In this document: positions 1 through 7,655 of the stretch, one piece after another | Position numbering within the stretch: position 1 is the stretch's first letter | How the letters are laid out: each line of letters begins with the position of its first letter | Origin: Deltaproteobacteria bacterium | GTDB taxonomy: Bacteria; Desulfobacterota; Desulfarculia; Adiutricales; Adiutricaceae | Assembly (NCBI GenBank): GCA_031276865.1 | Contig: JAISMF010000016.1 | Coordinates: forward strand, 1 to 44,690 | DNA length: 44,690 nucleotides | Direction: 5' to 3' | The notes under the pieces: generated by a model | What the model was told of the DNA's origin: nothing | Seen by the model: only the letters and a program-made list of their open reading frames with translations | Databases searched by the model: none | Position numbers and translations under genes: made by a program

Positions 1-109
1 TGTGAGGGAGCGATTGGAGTGAGGGCGCGTTTGGAGTGAGGGAGCGTTTGGAGTGAGGGAGCGTTTGGAGTGAGGGAGCGTTTGGAGTGAGGGAGCGTTT
101 GGAGTGAGG
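1..109. repeat. 17-bp direct tandem repeat array
   Basis: Uninterrupted direct repeats with a 17-bp period (core GTTTGGAGTGAGGGAGC), about six and a half copies. The first two units carry small changes and the later ones are nearly identical. There are no spacers, so this is not CRISPR. The array begins at or before the window edge, so its full length is unknown. It abuts AT-rich gene-free DNA. Confidence 0.95.
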
Positions 110-210
110 TGAACTAAAATTCAAATAAAAAGCCAAATTTGCGATTGATTTATGATAAATTATTGTGCAAAAGCGCTTCTAAAGTTTATGAATAACTTTA
201 ATTGATACGA

Positions 211-294
211 ATGCAAAAAGTCCCAATTGTTATAAAATTTAAAACAACGTACTTTTAATCCGTAGAGTATTAATATTTATCCCATATTTTGTAT
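211..294 (+). repeat. Small dispersed inverted-repeat element, copy A
   Basis: It begins ATGCAAAAAGTCCC and ends TTTTGTAT, so its ends are near-perfect 8-bp inverted repeats. An internal TTATCC lies 52 nt after GTCCC. The same arrangement recurs at 711-797, at 43036-43122 and inverted at 442-526. It is too short to encode a protein. A MITE-like or structured non-coding element is the best reading. Confidence 0.7.
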
Positions 295-441
295 GAGATC
301 GCTAACAAATTTTCTAGCTAAACTATTTGCAATTTCATCACCTTTTATAATCCAAAATTTTAAAACATGTCAAGAAAAAAATATTAAAGTACTTTTGACG
401 CGAGCGCAAAAAGACCGGTCTTGTAATTATTTGGCGTCGTC

Positions 442-526
442 ACGCAATATATAGGATAAATATATATAATTTTAGAGCTCATTAAGTATATTATTTTTCA
501 AATTCACAAAGCGAAGGGGCATTTGC
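442..526 (-). repeat. Small dispersed inverted-repeat element, copy D (inverted)
   Basis: Read on the minus strand, this stretch aligns with the copy at 43036: AATGCCCC at the start, AATAATATACTT in the middle, ATTTATCCTATAT, then a TTGCGT end. The orientation is opposite to the other three copies. The left end is more diverged than in copies A and C. Confidence 0.55.
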
Positions 527-710
527 CTAGCTATCCTTAATTAACATCATATCTTGGTTTTTTCTATATCTTGTGATAATATGCTAGCAAGTTCCGCCTA
601 ATATAGTGGTTGTCATCACATTTTTCAAAAAAGTCTGATTCGCCGCGTTCTCTCCGGGCTTTTCTTTTTCCCCTGAAGCGCGTCTATATTATCAAAACAA
701 ATCAATACGA

Positions 711-797
711 ATGCGCAAAGTCCCGCTGTTTTAAAATTTTGAAACAATATATTATATAAGCTGTATTTAATTAAAATTTATCCTATATTATATACAT
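711..797 (+). repeat. Small dispersed inverted-repeat element, copy B
   Basis: It starts ATGCGCAAAGTCCC and contains ATTTATCCTATAT. The GTCCC-to-TTATCC spacing is 53 nt, matching copies A (52) and C (55). It lies about 80 bases upstream of the first gene (880), so it could supply promoter or leader sequence to it. That role is inference. Confidence 0.65.
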
Positions 798-879
798 TAT
801 ATCAAATAAACTTCCATAACCTGATTTATGGCGCTTGCATCAAAATTAATCTTTGTTTAGTTCATCCGAATACATATTT

Positions 880-2343
880 ATGGAGTTAACTTTGTATATT
901 TCATCTGTAAAATCATTAAATTTAGATGAATATAATGAACCAGCGGAGACACGCTCCGGTTTTTTCATTCTCTCCCTCCCTCTAGCCGAACACCCCGCCT
1001 CTGAATTCATTTCCCGCCTCAGAGGGGCGAAACCCATCCTGGATCCTTATTTCAGTGAAAGCGGGGTGGAAATTTATCTCGAAACCGCGGCCGACGGCCG
1101 AATACCTGGTTTCGACGCCGGCGAGGATGTCTTCGCCTTTTTCCAACAGATCCTGGAAGACACTTTGCGCCAGAAAGAGCCCGCTCCCGGCCTTTGTTTT
1201 AAATGGCGTCAGGATGATTTACCCTCGGTCTTCAATTTAAACGACTACCTGGGACCCGTCAGGTTGAAGCCGGAAGGCGCCGTGGTGGAAAACGCCTTCA
1301 ACTTCGGTCCCGAGATAAACATCCCCTCTTTTTTACGCGTAAGCCCCAGAGGGCAGACGGAACTTTCTTTAGCCGTATCCGCGGTCCAGGATTACCTCAC
1401 CCCCCCCCTCGGAGCCCCGGAAACCAGGGGGCAAAAGGCTTTAATCCTGTCGGAAGGCCCGGCCCTTCTACCGCTTGCAACCCGCCTGCTTGGTTCCGGA
1501 GAATTGTTCTTCGCTTTTTCCCGCGATGAGACGGCGTCCAATCTAAAACGCCTTTTAGAAGCCAACCCCGATGTCGGCGGAATAACTCCCATTCAATTCA
1601 GCCTGCCGTCTCTAATAAAAATCCACAACGACGATTTTCAAAACGCTTTTTCCCTCATCGCGAGCGACCTTCCCCCCGGCGTCTTAAACCGGCATCTGAA
1701 AAGCCTCTCCGCCTGGCTCAAGGTGACGGGCAGGCTGGTGTTGGCCTCCTTCGCCGGCGCCCAGCAGATTTCAATCTCGCAGAAAGCCGCCGAGAAAAGC
1801 GGCCTCGTTTTATACAATTCGGTTTACGGCGAAGGCGGCGCCATGCTTTCCTTCGTCAAGCCGAGACCCAGGGACGTCGAAATCTGGGAATGGAGTCCCG
1901 GCGACTGGGTTAAGGAGCTAAACGAGGAGGACAGGTTGATTCTGGAGAGAATCGCCGGCGAGAGGGCGATGGCTGAAGAAAACCCGCCGGACGGGTGCGC
2001 CCCCCCGGAATCGGACGCCGCCGAAGGCCCGCCGGAAATTTTCGAGCCCCCGGCGGAATTCGAGAGCCCCAGCCTCGAAATAACCGATCAAGACGAAGAC
2101 GCTACCGATCACGCCATGGCGGAGCCGCCGCGGGATGAAAGCGAAGTTTCCCGGGACATTAATGGGAGTACGCCCATGGTCGTCCATGATGCCCCAGCCT
2201 CGCCGGAACCGGCGGGCGCTCGGGAAGCCATCGCCTCGTCCGAACCGGCGGACGGCGGGATCTCCGTGGACGCCACCCAGGATGAGGAGGGCCCCGGCGA
2301 CGGAAACGGCCAAACATCCGGCGATACGGACGACGCTTTTTAA
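880..2343 (+). CDS. Hypothetical protein, possible degenerate PrmA-like methyltransferase fold
   Basis: A 487-residue protein, not confidently assigned. The middle (about residues 110-340) follows the order of ribosomal L11 methyltransferase PrmA: a segment where PrmA has its W..yFkP region, a Rossmann-like stretch (ALILSEGPALLPLATRLL), then GRLVLASFAGAQQ, placed like the lilSGil.eq motif of PrmA. The glycine-rich SAM loop is not preserved, so catalysis is doubtful. The last 130 residues are an acidic, Pro/Glu/Ala-rich tail with no visible domain. ATG 880 was chosen; an in-frame TTG at 853 would add nine residues. Codons up to about 942 are AT-rich and then turn sharply GC-rich, so the native start may have been replaced. 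No partner gene is adjacent on this strand. Confidence 0.6.
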   Translation: MELTLYISSVKSLNLDEYNEPAETRSGFFILSLPLAEHPASEFISRLRGAKPILDPYFSESGVEIYLETAADGRIPGFDAGEDVFAFFQQILEDTLRQKEPAPGLCFKWRQDDLPSVFNLNDYLGPVRLKPEGAVVENAFNFGPEINIPSFLRVSPRGQTELSLAVSAVQDYLTPPLGAPETRGQKALILSEGPALLPLATRLLGSGELFFAFSRDETASNLKRLLEANPDVGGITPIQFSLPSLIKIHNDDFQNAFSLIASDLPPGVLNRHLKSLSAWLKVTGRLVLASFAGAQQISISQKAAEKSGLVLYNSVYGEGGAMLSFVKPRPRDVEIWEWSPGDWVKELNEEDRLILERIAGERAMAEENPPDGCAPPESDAAEGPPEIFEPPAEFESPSLEITDQDEDATDHAMAEPPRDESEVSRDINGSTPMVVHDAPASPEPAGAREAIASSEPADGGISVDATQDEEGPGDGNGQTSGDTDDAF

Positions 2344-2362
2344 ATCATCCGGAACCTTCGAT

Positions 2363-2391
2363 AAAAAAAACGCCGCCTAAATAAGACGGCG
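2363..2391 (-). terminator. Rho-independent terminator (minus strand)
   Basis: On the minus strand a 7-bp stem (CGCCGTC paired with GGCGGCG, one G-U) encloses a 7-nt loop and is followed directly by eight T residues. It lies about 45 bases beyond the stop of the XdhC-like gene at 2434 and would end the prfB-side transcript. It also sits just past the stop of the plus-strand gene at 2343, but has no T run in that direction. Confidence 0.8.
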
Positions 2392-2433
2392 CGCGAAAAC
2401 TACGAAAAGACCGTTGGATCCTATCAAAAAACC

Positions 2434-3279
2434 TCATTCAAGCATCTCGGTTATCAGGCCCACGGCCTTCTGAGCGGGGGTGGCGGCGGCGGGAAAGAGT
2501 CCGGGTTCATTTCCGGGAGGGGCGGCCGAGCCGGCGAGTCCCAGCCAGCCCACCTGAATCTTTTCAATTTCCGGAAGAATAAGTTCGGACTCTCCGCTCG
2601 TCACCAGAACGTAAACGCCTGTTTTCAGACCCAGGGAGGCGAACTTTTCCGGGGTTAGATCCTTCCAGCGGTTGAAGGACGCGACGGTGAAGGAGCCCAC
2701 ATTCTGAAAGGCCTGGGCCTCGGAGGCCTTGGCCTTCAAAGTGACTAGCGTGACCTTGAGGCCGATCCTTCCGCCCAGGGCGGCGCTTTCCAGGGCCAGA
2801 TCGTCGTCGCCGAAGACGAAGAACCTCCCCAGGCCGGCGTTCAGAGGTATGAGCGACCAGTCGTCCGCCTCCTTGGGGAGCCGCGGGGTGGTCCAGGGGC
2901 CTTCGGCGGAGAGCACGTGGCGGGTCACCTTCAAACTCCTCCCCGAACTCTCGGCGATGGTGAGCAGCCAGGCCGCCCAGGCCCGCTCCTGGCCTTCCAG
3001 GGCCAGGCGCCAGAAGCCCAGGGTGTTTTCTCCGGCCTGCTTTTCCAAAAGGAAACGTTTCTTCTCGCCGGAGACGGCCACCAGGGGTTTACCCGCCGAC
3101 ATCTCGCCTATGAGCTTCCTGGCGCCCCGAAACATCCCCGAGCCGCGGTAGTCGCCCGCCAGGACCTTTCCCTCCGGATCCAGGACGGCGGCCCGGCATT
3201 CGCCGTTCAGGGTCTGGGCGAGGACGGGCTCGCGCCCGCGTTTAAGCTCGTCCACCAGAAACGGAAGCCAGGATTTCAT
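2434..3279 (-). CDS. XdhC/CoxI-like NAD(P)-binding protein
   Basis: A 281-residue protein resembling the C-terminal Rossmann domain of XdhC/CoxI proteins, which help insert or sulfurate the molybdenum cofactor of molybdo-enzymes. The visible pattern is FFVFGDDDLALESAALGGRI (near residue 153), placed where XdhC has its nucleotide-binding loop, then GLKVTLVT, and a late YVLVTSGESEL...VGWLGLAGS, comparable to the VlTHdheLD...YvGliGSr stretch of XdhC. The expected H-D/H-E residues of that motif are replaced, and the usual N-terminal Cys segment is absent. It may be a divergent or non-catalytic member. The family call is moderate and the function is inferred. It lies 115 bases downstream of prfB in the same orientation, and a strong terminator follows. 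No molybdo-enzyme gene is in the window. Confidence 0.6.
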   Translation of the reverse strand: MKSWLPFLVDELKRGREPVLAQTLNGECRAAVLDPEGKVLAGDYRGSGMFRGARKLIGEMSAGKPLVAVSGEKKRFLLEKQAGENTLGFWRLALEGQERAWAAWLLTIAESSGRSLKVTRHVLSAEGPWTTPRLPKEADDWSLIPLNAGLGRFFVFGDDDLALESAALGGRIGLKVTLVTLKAKASEAQAFQNVGSFTVASFNRWKDLTPEKFASLGLKTGVYVLVTSGESELILPEIEKIQVGWLGLAGSAAPPGNEPGLFPAAATPAQKAVGLITEMLE

Positions 3280-3375
3280 AAAAACTCCGATAAAGGGGCG
3301 GCGAAAACGCGGATTAGGAAAAGCCGAACGGAAAAGCGGGTTAAAAAGAGATTCCCGAGGGCGCGAGATCGCTAA

Positions 3376-3391
3376 GGCTCCTTACGGAGCC
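3376..3391. other. Perfect hairpin between prfB and the XdhC-like gene
   Basis: GGCTCC-TTAC-GGAGCC forms a perfect 6-bp stem with a 4-nt loop just after the prfB stop codon. No T run follows on either strand, so it is more likely an mRNA-processing or attenuation hairpin than a full terminator. Confidence 0.4.
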
Positions 3392-3394
3392 GGC

Positions 3395-4499
3395 TCAGCC
3401 CTCCGCCCTCCACAAAAGGGCGGCCTTGATGAAATCGTCGATGTTTCCGTCCAGAACCGCGTCCACGTTTCCGCTCTCGAACGAGGTGCGGTGATCTTTA
3501 ATCAGCCTGTAGGGCTGGAGGGTGTAGGAGCGGATCTGGCTGCCCCAGGCGATGTCCTTTTTATTCTCGTGCATCTCCTTTATCTCCTTGGCCTTTTTCT
3601 CCTGCTCCAGTTTGTAGAGGCGGGCCCTTAAGACCTTCATGGCCAGATCCTTGTTGCGGTGCTGGCTTTTCTCATCCTGGCACTGGACGACGATGCCCGT
3701 GGGGAGATGCGTGATGCGGATGGCGGAGCTGGTCTTGTTCACGTGCTGTCCGCCGGCGCCGGAGGCGCGGTAGGTGTCTATCCTTATGTCCTTGTCGTTT
3801 ATCTCGATCACTATGTCGTCGTTCACCTCCGGCGTCACGAAGACGGAGGCGAAGGAGGTGTGGCGGCGGCTCTGGGAGTCGAAAGGGGAGATCCTCACCA
3901 GGCGGTGGATGCCCGCCTCGGTGGACAGAAGCCCGTAGGCGTAGGGTCCGGAAAAAGTGAGGGTGACGCTTTTCAGCCCCGCCTCCTCGCCGTCCAGCTT
4001 GTCCACCAGCTGGGTCTCGAATTTGTTGAGATCGGCGTAGCGGAGGTACATGCGCAGGAGCATCTCGGTCCAGTCCTGGGCCTCGGTGCCCCCGGCCCCG
4101 GAATGGATGTCCATGATGGCGTTGTTGTAATCCATGGGCCCGGAAAGCATCCTGCGGGTCTCGTAGAGATCCAGGTCGCGGCGGAACAGGGAAAGCCTTT
4201 TCTCCAGATCGGGGATCTGGCTCTCGTCGTTCTCCTCCAAGGCCATTTCCAAAAGGACCGTCAAATCCTCGGCTTGGGAGTCGAGTTTTTTCCAGACGTC
4301 GAGCTTCTCCTCCAGGCGGGTGCGCTCCTGGCCTAAAGACTGCGCCTCCTGGGGGTTGTTCCAGATGTCGGGGGCGCTCATGAGGCGGTCCAGCTCGGCC
4401 GCGCGCGAGTTCAGCGAATCCAGGTCAAAGATACCCCCGTAACACGGAGAGTCGGTCGTTTAAATCCTTCACAAGCGGTTTGAAATCGGTGATAAGCAT
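3395..4499 (-). CDS. prfB: Peptide chain release factor 2 (programmed +1 frameshift)
   Basis: Class I release factor that reads UGA and UAA stop codons and triggers peptide release on the ribosome. The gene is in two frames. Codons from ATG 4499 run 24 residues to an in-frame TGA (4427-4425); a +1 slip then continues at 4426 to the stop at 3395, giving 367 residues against 365 in E. coli. The stop-recognition SPF tripeptide is at residues 204-206 and the catalytic GGQ at 249-251, one residue from the E. coli positions, so the join is well supported. A gene caller that ignores the slip would start it falsely at the internal ATG at 4381. No strong ribosome binding site is seen before 4499. The slip autoregulates RF2, because scarce RF2 lets the UGA stall and shift. 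Confidence 0.96.
4424..4439 (-). promoter_or_regulatory. prfB programmed +1 frameshift site
   Basis: On the minus strand the sequence reads CGG GGG TAT CTT TGA C. It has the classical parts: a G-rich Shine-Dalgarno-like stimulator a few bases upstream, the slippery CTT codon and a TGA followed by C. The E. coli site has AGG GGG TAT CTT TGA C, so 15 of 16 bases agree. Confidence 0.95.
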
Positions 4500-4952
4500 G
4501 CGGCGAAGTCCGGAACGCCGCCCCCAAGGGCGGCGGGGTGGTTGGTTCCCCGTGAAACGGGAAGATGGCGAACACGAATTGCCGGCCCGACTTGTATATC
4601 TATTCGGACAATCGAGACCGGAAGATTAAAAATTAAGCTTAATAACCATATATTGACGCTCGGCGAAAAAATCTAGCGCCGAAATAAAAAAAACCATAGT
4701 TCCAGCCGCGGATGAAATTGTCCGATTCCTTTAGGTGGGAGCGGTAATCCGCTTCGCCTACCTGAAACGTTCCAGCCCGAAACACTCCATATATCCCAAG
4801 CGGGCGTCTTTTTTTCGCCGGGGAAACGGCCGCCGGACGATTCCGGCCCGAAAAGGGGGAAACCGGGCGAGGCGATCCTCCCTTTACGCTTTTAAACGCC
4901 GCCGGGATTGAACGCCGCGGGCGCCCGGCGGCGCGGTGAAAAAAAGTCGGGC
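4500..4952. other. Gene-free spacer upstream of prfB
   Basis: About 450 bases between the prfB start and the 3' end of the secreted-protein gene. It includes a hairpin-forming TTCCCCGTGAAACGGGAA near 4546-4563. I see no credible gene. Reading frames here lack ribosome sites and family resemblance. Confidence 0.5.
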
Positions 4953-5711
4953 CTATTCGTTTCCGAACTGTCGGGATTCCCTGGCCGTCTCCAAAACGTC
5001 CGTCTCGGTCACGTCGGCGGGAACCCATTCGCCCTCGCCTCCTCTCTCCGAGCGGAACATGACGAAATAATTCCCGTCGCCGTCGACGGCGATGGATTCG
5101 ACGTTTTCATTGACGTAGTTGTTGATGATCGTTAGCGTCTCGTATTCCATCTCCCTCGGAGCGGGATTCAGCCTGCCGGAAAACTTCAAAGCCACGTTGC
5201 GGTCGACGTAGGAGAAGAGAGCCCCTATCCGCGAGTCGGAAAACCCGCGTCCCCGGCCGTCCCGCCAGCGGCCGTAGGCGCCGTAGAGACCCCAGGATAT
5301 GTTGACCGAGGCCTGGGGCCAGGAGCGGTCGTCCCCGCGGTTGTGGTATCTGGGCCCGTAACGGTCGTGATGGGCGCGTCCGCCGCCCCGCCTTTCCCAA
5401 CGGTCCCTTCTTCCGCGGTCCCGGTCCCGGCGCTCGTCTTCCCACTGGCGTTCCAGCTTCCGCCGGTATAAATCGGATCCGGGAGGAATCCAGGGGGTGT
5501 GTTTCATCTGACCGTGCTCGTCCAAATTGCTCGGCCGGCCGCGCCCCACGCGCGCCTTGGGCTCTTTACCCGGGGAGTCGCCGTCCCTCCCGCCGTCGTG
5601 ACGGTTCCGGTCCCCGTCTCCTCCGCCCACCCGCGCTTGAGCGAGGGCGGAAACCGGCAGGGCGAGAAGCAAAACGAGGACGAGGGAAAGTGTTTTACAG
5701 GTTCTAGGCAT
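4953..5711 (-). CDS. Secreted Arg/Gly/Asp-rich hypothetical protein
   Basis: A 252-residue protein with a clear signal peptide: basic start MPRTCK, a leucine-rich core and an ALA-Q cleavage site near residue 25. The mature N-terminal half (to about residue 130) is a low-complexity Arg/Asp/Gly stretch with charge-alternating DRDRGRRDRWERR. The C-terminal part is more globular and aromatic (WGLYGAYGRW, then NNYVNENVESIAVDGDGNYFVMF). No family was recognised. ATG 5711 is preferred because AAGGA lies six bases upstream; the in-frame ATG at 5717 would overlap that site. It stands alone, with gene-free DNA on both sides. An exported, possibly nucleic-acid- or polyanion-binding protein is conceivable from charge alone. 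Confidence 0.75.
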   Translation of the reverse strand: MPRTCKTLSLVLVLLLALPVSALAQARVGGGDGDRNRHDGGRDGDSPGKEPKARVGRGRPSNLDEHGQMKHTPWIPPGSDLYRRKLERQWEDERRDRDRGRRDRWERRGGGRAHHDRYGPRYHNRGDDRSWPQASVNISWGLYGAYGRWRDGRGRGFSDSRIGALFSYVDRNVALKFSGRLNPAPREMEYETLTIINNYVNENVESIAVDGDGNYFVMFRSERGGEGEWVPADVTETDVLETARESRQFGNE

Positions 5712-6090
5712 GGTCATCCTTATTAGGCGAAGAGGGACCGCGTTTCCGCCTCTCCGCCGCTTTTATAGTATAGAATAATCAGGCCCGAAATTAAACATTT
5801 TCCTTTTCGGCTTCTCGCCGGGCCTTCACGGCCGGGGAAAGGCGGGGCCTTTCCCCGGCCGGAAAGGCGGCTTTTTGCCGCTTAAACGCCAATGAAGTAA
5901 AACGAATCGCTATCTTTTCATATAATCATATATAACATATTATTTTATAGTATATTATAGTTATAATAAATCCAGATAATTAAAATCATAGCGCGAATCA
6001 TCGATCCTCGCTGTCGGAACTATCCCTCAAATAACGTTGCCGAAAAACCACAGCTCAAAGGCATTCGCGCTTAATTAAAATGATATTCAA

Positions 6091-6109
6091 TAATAAACAT
6101 AGTTTATTA
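6091..6109. promoter_or_regulatory. Candidate operator palindrome upstream of lpxC
   Basis: TAATAAAC-ATA-GTTTATTA is a perfect 8-bp inverted repeat with a 3-bp centre, about 115 bases before the lpxC start and beside AT-rich promoter-like sequence. This is a typical regulator-site geometry, but AT-rich DNA gives such palindromes by chance, so the call is tentative. Confidence 0.3.
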
Positions 6110-6173
6110 ACATAATTTATATATCTTCCCGGGGAGTCCAGCCCTTGGCGCGCTTATTGCACGAACCTTGAGC

Positions 6174-6209
6174 GTTCCGGAAGGGAGGGCTCGCCCTCCG
6201 CTCCGGAAC
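6174..6209 (+). other. Leader hairpin before lpxC
   Basis: Outer arms GTTCCGG/CCGGAAC and inner arms GGAGGGC/GCCCTCC form a long GC-rich stem ending 15 bases before the lpxC start and just ahead of its AAGGA ribosome site. It could limit translation or stabilise the mRNA. There is no T run, so it is not a terminator. Confidence 0.45.
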
Positions 6210-6224
6210 CGAAAGGACGGGATC

Positions 6225-7151
6225 ATGCATTTTCACCAGAAGACCCTCAGCAGGAAGATACAGATAAGCGGCATAGGCCTCCACTCCGGAAAAGCGGTGG
6301 ATCTCGTCCTCGTGCCCCTGCCGGCCGACTCGGGAATCTGGTTTCAGCGCAAGGACGTCCCCAAAGCCGCCCCCATTCTGGCCTCGAGCGCGAACGTGAG
6401 CTCCACCGTGCTCGCCACCACCATCGGCAACCCGGGCGAGTCCGTGAGCACCCTGGAGCATTTCCTGGCCGCCGCCGGCGGCCTGGGGGTCTCCAACCTC
6501 AAGGTGGAGGTGAGGGGCCCCGAGCTCCCCATCCTGGACGGCAGCGCCCTGCCCTGGACCAGCCTTCTGCGCAAGGCCGGAATCAGAACCCTGAGGGCCC
6601 CCGGAAGCTGTTACCGGGTGAAAAAACCCTTCCGTTTGGAAGATGACGGGAGGCTCATCGAGGTCAGGCCCGCGGCCGCGCTTTCCATCGAGGCCACCAT
6701 CGATTTTCCCGGCTACATCTCGTCGCAGACCAGGAGCTTCGCCTTCTCCCGCTCCGCCTTCGTCTCCGAAATATGTCCGGCCCGCACCTTCTGTTTGGAA
6801 AAGGACGTGGAGAAGATGCGGCGGGACAAACTGGCCCTGGGCGGCGGTTTGGACAACGCCGTGGTCATCGGCGAGAACGGGAGGGTCTTGAACCCCGAGG
6901 GATTGAGATTTCCGGACGAGTGCGTCCGCCACAAGATTCTGGACTTCATGGGCGACATCGCCCTGGCCCAGGCCCCCGTCATCGGGCGCTTCACCCTGGT
7001 TAAGAGCGGGCACGCCTTAAACCAGCGCTTCCTCCGCGAGCTTCTAAACACGCCGGGTCTGGTGGAGCTGGCGTCGGACGGCCGCGAGCCCCTCCCCCCC
7101 GACTTCTCCCTTCCGGCCTTGAGCGTGGCCTCGGTGGCCATGGCCACCTAA
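6225..7151 (+). CDS. lpxC: UDP-3-O-acyl-N-acetylglucosamine deacetylase
   Basis: Zinc enzyme for the committed step of lipid A synthesis in the cytoplasm: it removes the N-acetyl group from UDP-3-O-acyl-GlcNAc. The 308 residues match the usual length of about 305. Key residues sit close to their E. coli positions: Glu78-His79 (LEHF), His236 and Asp240 (VRHKILDFMGD) and catalytic His263 (SGHALN). ATG 6225 was chosen because AAAGGA lies about ten bases upstream and the family starts near H-x-K-T-L. An in-frame start at 6168 would add 19 residues with no homology. Two terminators follow, so it is probably a single-gene transcript. Its presence implies a lipopolysaccharide outer membrane. Confidence 0.97.
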   Translation: MHFHQKTLSRKIQISGIGLHSGKAVDLVLVPLPADSGIWFQRKDVPKAAPILASSANVSSTVLATTIGNPGESVSTLEHFLAAAGGLGVSNLKVEVRGPELPILDGSALPWTSLLRKAGIRTLRAPGSCYRVKKPFRLEDDGRLIEVRPAAALSIEATIDFPGYISSQTRSFAFSRSAFVSEICPARTFCLEKDVEKMRRDKLALGGGLDNAVVIGENGRVLNPEGLRFPDECVRHKILDFMGDIALAQAPVIGRFTLVKSGHALNQRFLRELLNTPGLVELASDGREPLPPDFSLPALSVASVAMAT

Positions 7152-7191
7152 AACGCGCCCGCCCGGATTCTTCCATCCGCGGTTAACTCCC

Positions 7192-7223
7192 CGAACGCCG
7201 CCGTCAGGCGGCGTTCGGCTTTT
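7192..7223 (+). terminator. Terminator after lpxC, first of two
   Basis: An 11-bp perfect stem (CGAACGCCGCC / GGCGGCGTTCG) with loop GTCA is followed by GCTTTT. It lies 40 bases after the lpxC stop. Confidence 0.85.
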
Positions 7224-7286
7224 AAGGGGCCCCTTCCCCGAATCTCCGGCCGGTAAAACCGGAGCCCCGACCTAAACCCCGCCCCC

Positions 7287-7320
7287 CCGAAACGCCGCCA
7301 TGAGGCGGCGTTTCGGCTTT
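7287..7320 (+). terminator. Second, near-identical terminator-like hairpin
   Basis: A 13-bp perfect stem (CCGAAACGCCGCC / GGCGGCGTTTCGG) with loop ATGA is followed by CTTT. It closely resembles the hairpin 95 bases upstream, as if duplicated. Its T run is short, so on its own it is a weaker terminator. Confidence 0.65.
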
Positions 7321-7655
7321 GACGGACGCTTCTTCGAAAGGCCCGGCTCCGGGCGGCCGCGCCGCCCCGGGGGCTTTCCGGGGCGCTTTCCGGAAGGCGG
7401 TCGGGCGGAAAAAGTGATATACACCCGCCGGAAAAGGGGTTATAATGCCCTGGTTCACGCCCGAGGCCCGTCTCTCGCCCGCCTTTCCCCGAATCCCGGA
7501 ACCGGACCTCGTCCGCCCGCGCCGGGTTCCGGCCGGACGCCGCTTCTTTCGGCTTCCGCCCTTATCGGCGCGCGGGGCCAGAAAAAAACAAAAGGAGGGA
7601 GCATCCCCCGCGAAAGGCCGGAGCCTCGCCTGCCGGCCCGGTGGTGCGCAGTTCC

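Larger units (their letters stand above)
110..879. other. AT-rich gene-free region with repeat elements
   Basis: About 770 bases of strongly AT-rich DNA with no credible reading frame, in contrast to the GC-rich gene that follows. It holds three copies of a short inverted-repeat element (211-294, 442-526 and 711-797) and a perfect 12-bp palindrome (AAGACCGGTCTT, 411-422). No tRNA or rRNA is visible. Confidence 0.7.
5712..6224. other. Gene-free, partly AT-rich region upstream of lpxC
   Basis: It begins GC-rich, with palindrome-like runs near 5815-5880 (GGCCGGGGAAAGGC and its inverse), then turns very AT-rich from 5900 to 6120. No gene is visible. The AT-rich part probably carries the lpxC promoter, but no clear -35/-10 pair was picked. 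Confidence 0.5.
7152..7655. other. GC-rich spacer between lpxC and the EF-G-like gene
   Basis: About 500 bases with two near-identical terminator hairpins in the first 170 bases. The rest is GC-rich with no convincing gene. A ribosome-site-like AAAGGAGGG at 7591-7599 lies too far from the EF-G-like start (40 bases or more) and has no suitable start codon of its own, which is odd. Confidence 0.5.

Noticed and set aside
1..109. Possible CRISPR array
   Set aside because: The repeats are contiguous with no unique spacers and there are no cas genes.
3659..4336. 225-codon plus-strand frame opposite prfB
   Set aside because: It is a shadow of the prfB coding strand, with no ribosome site or family.
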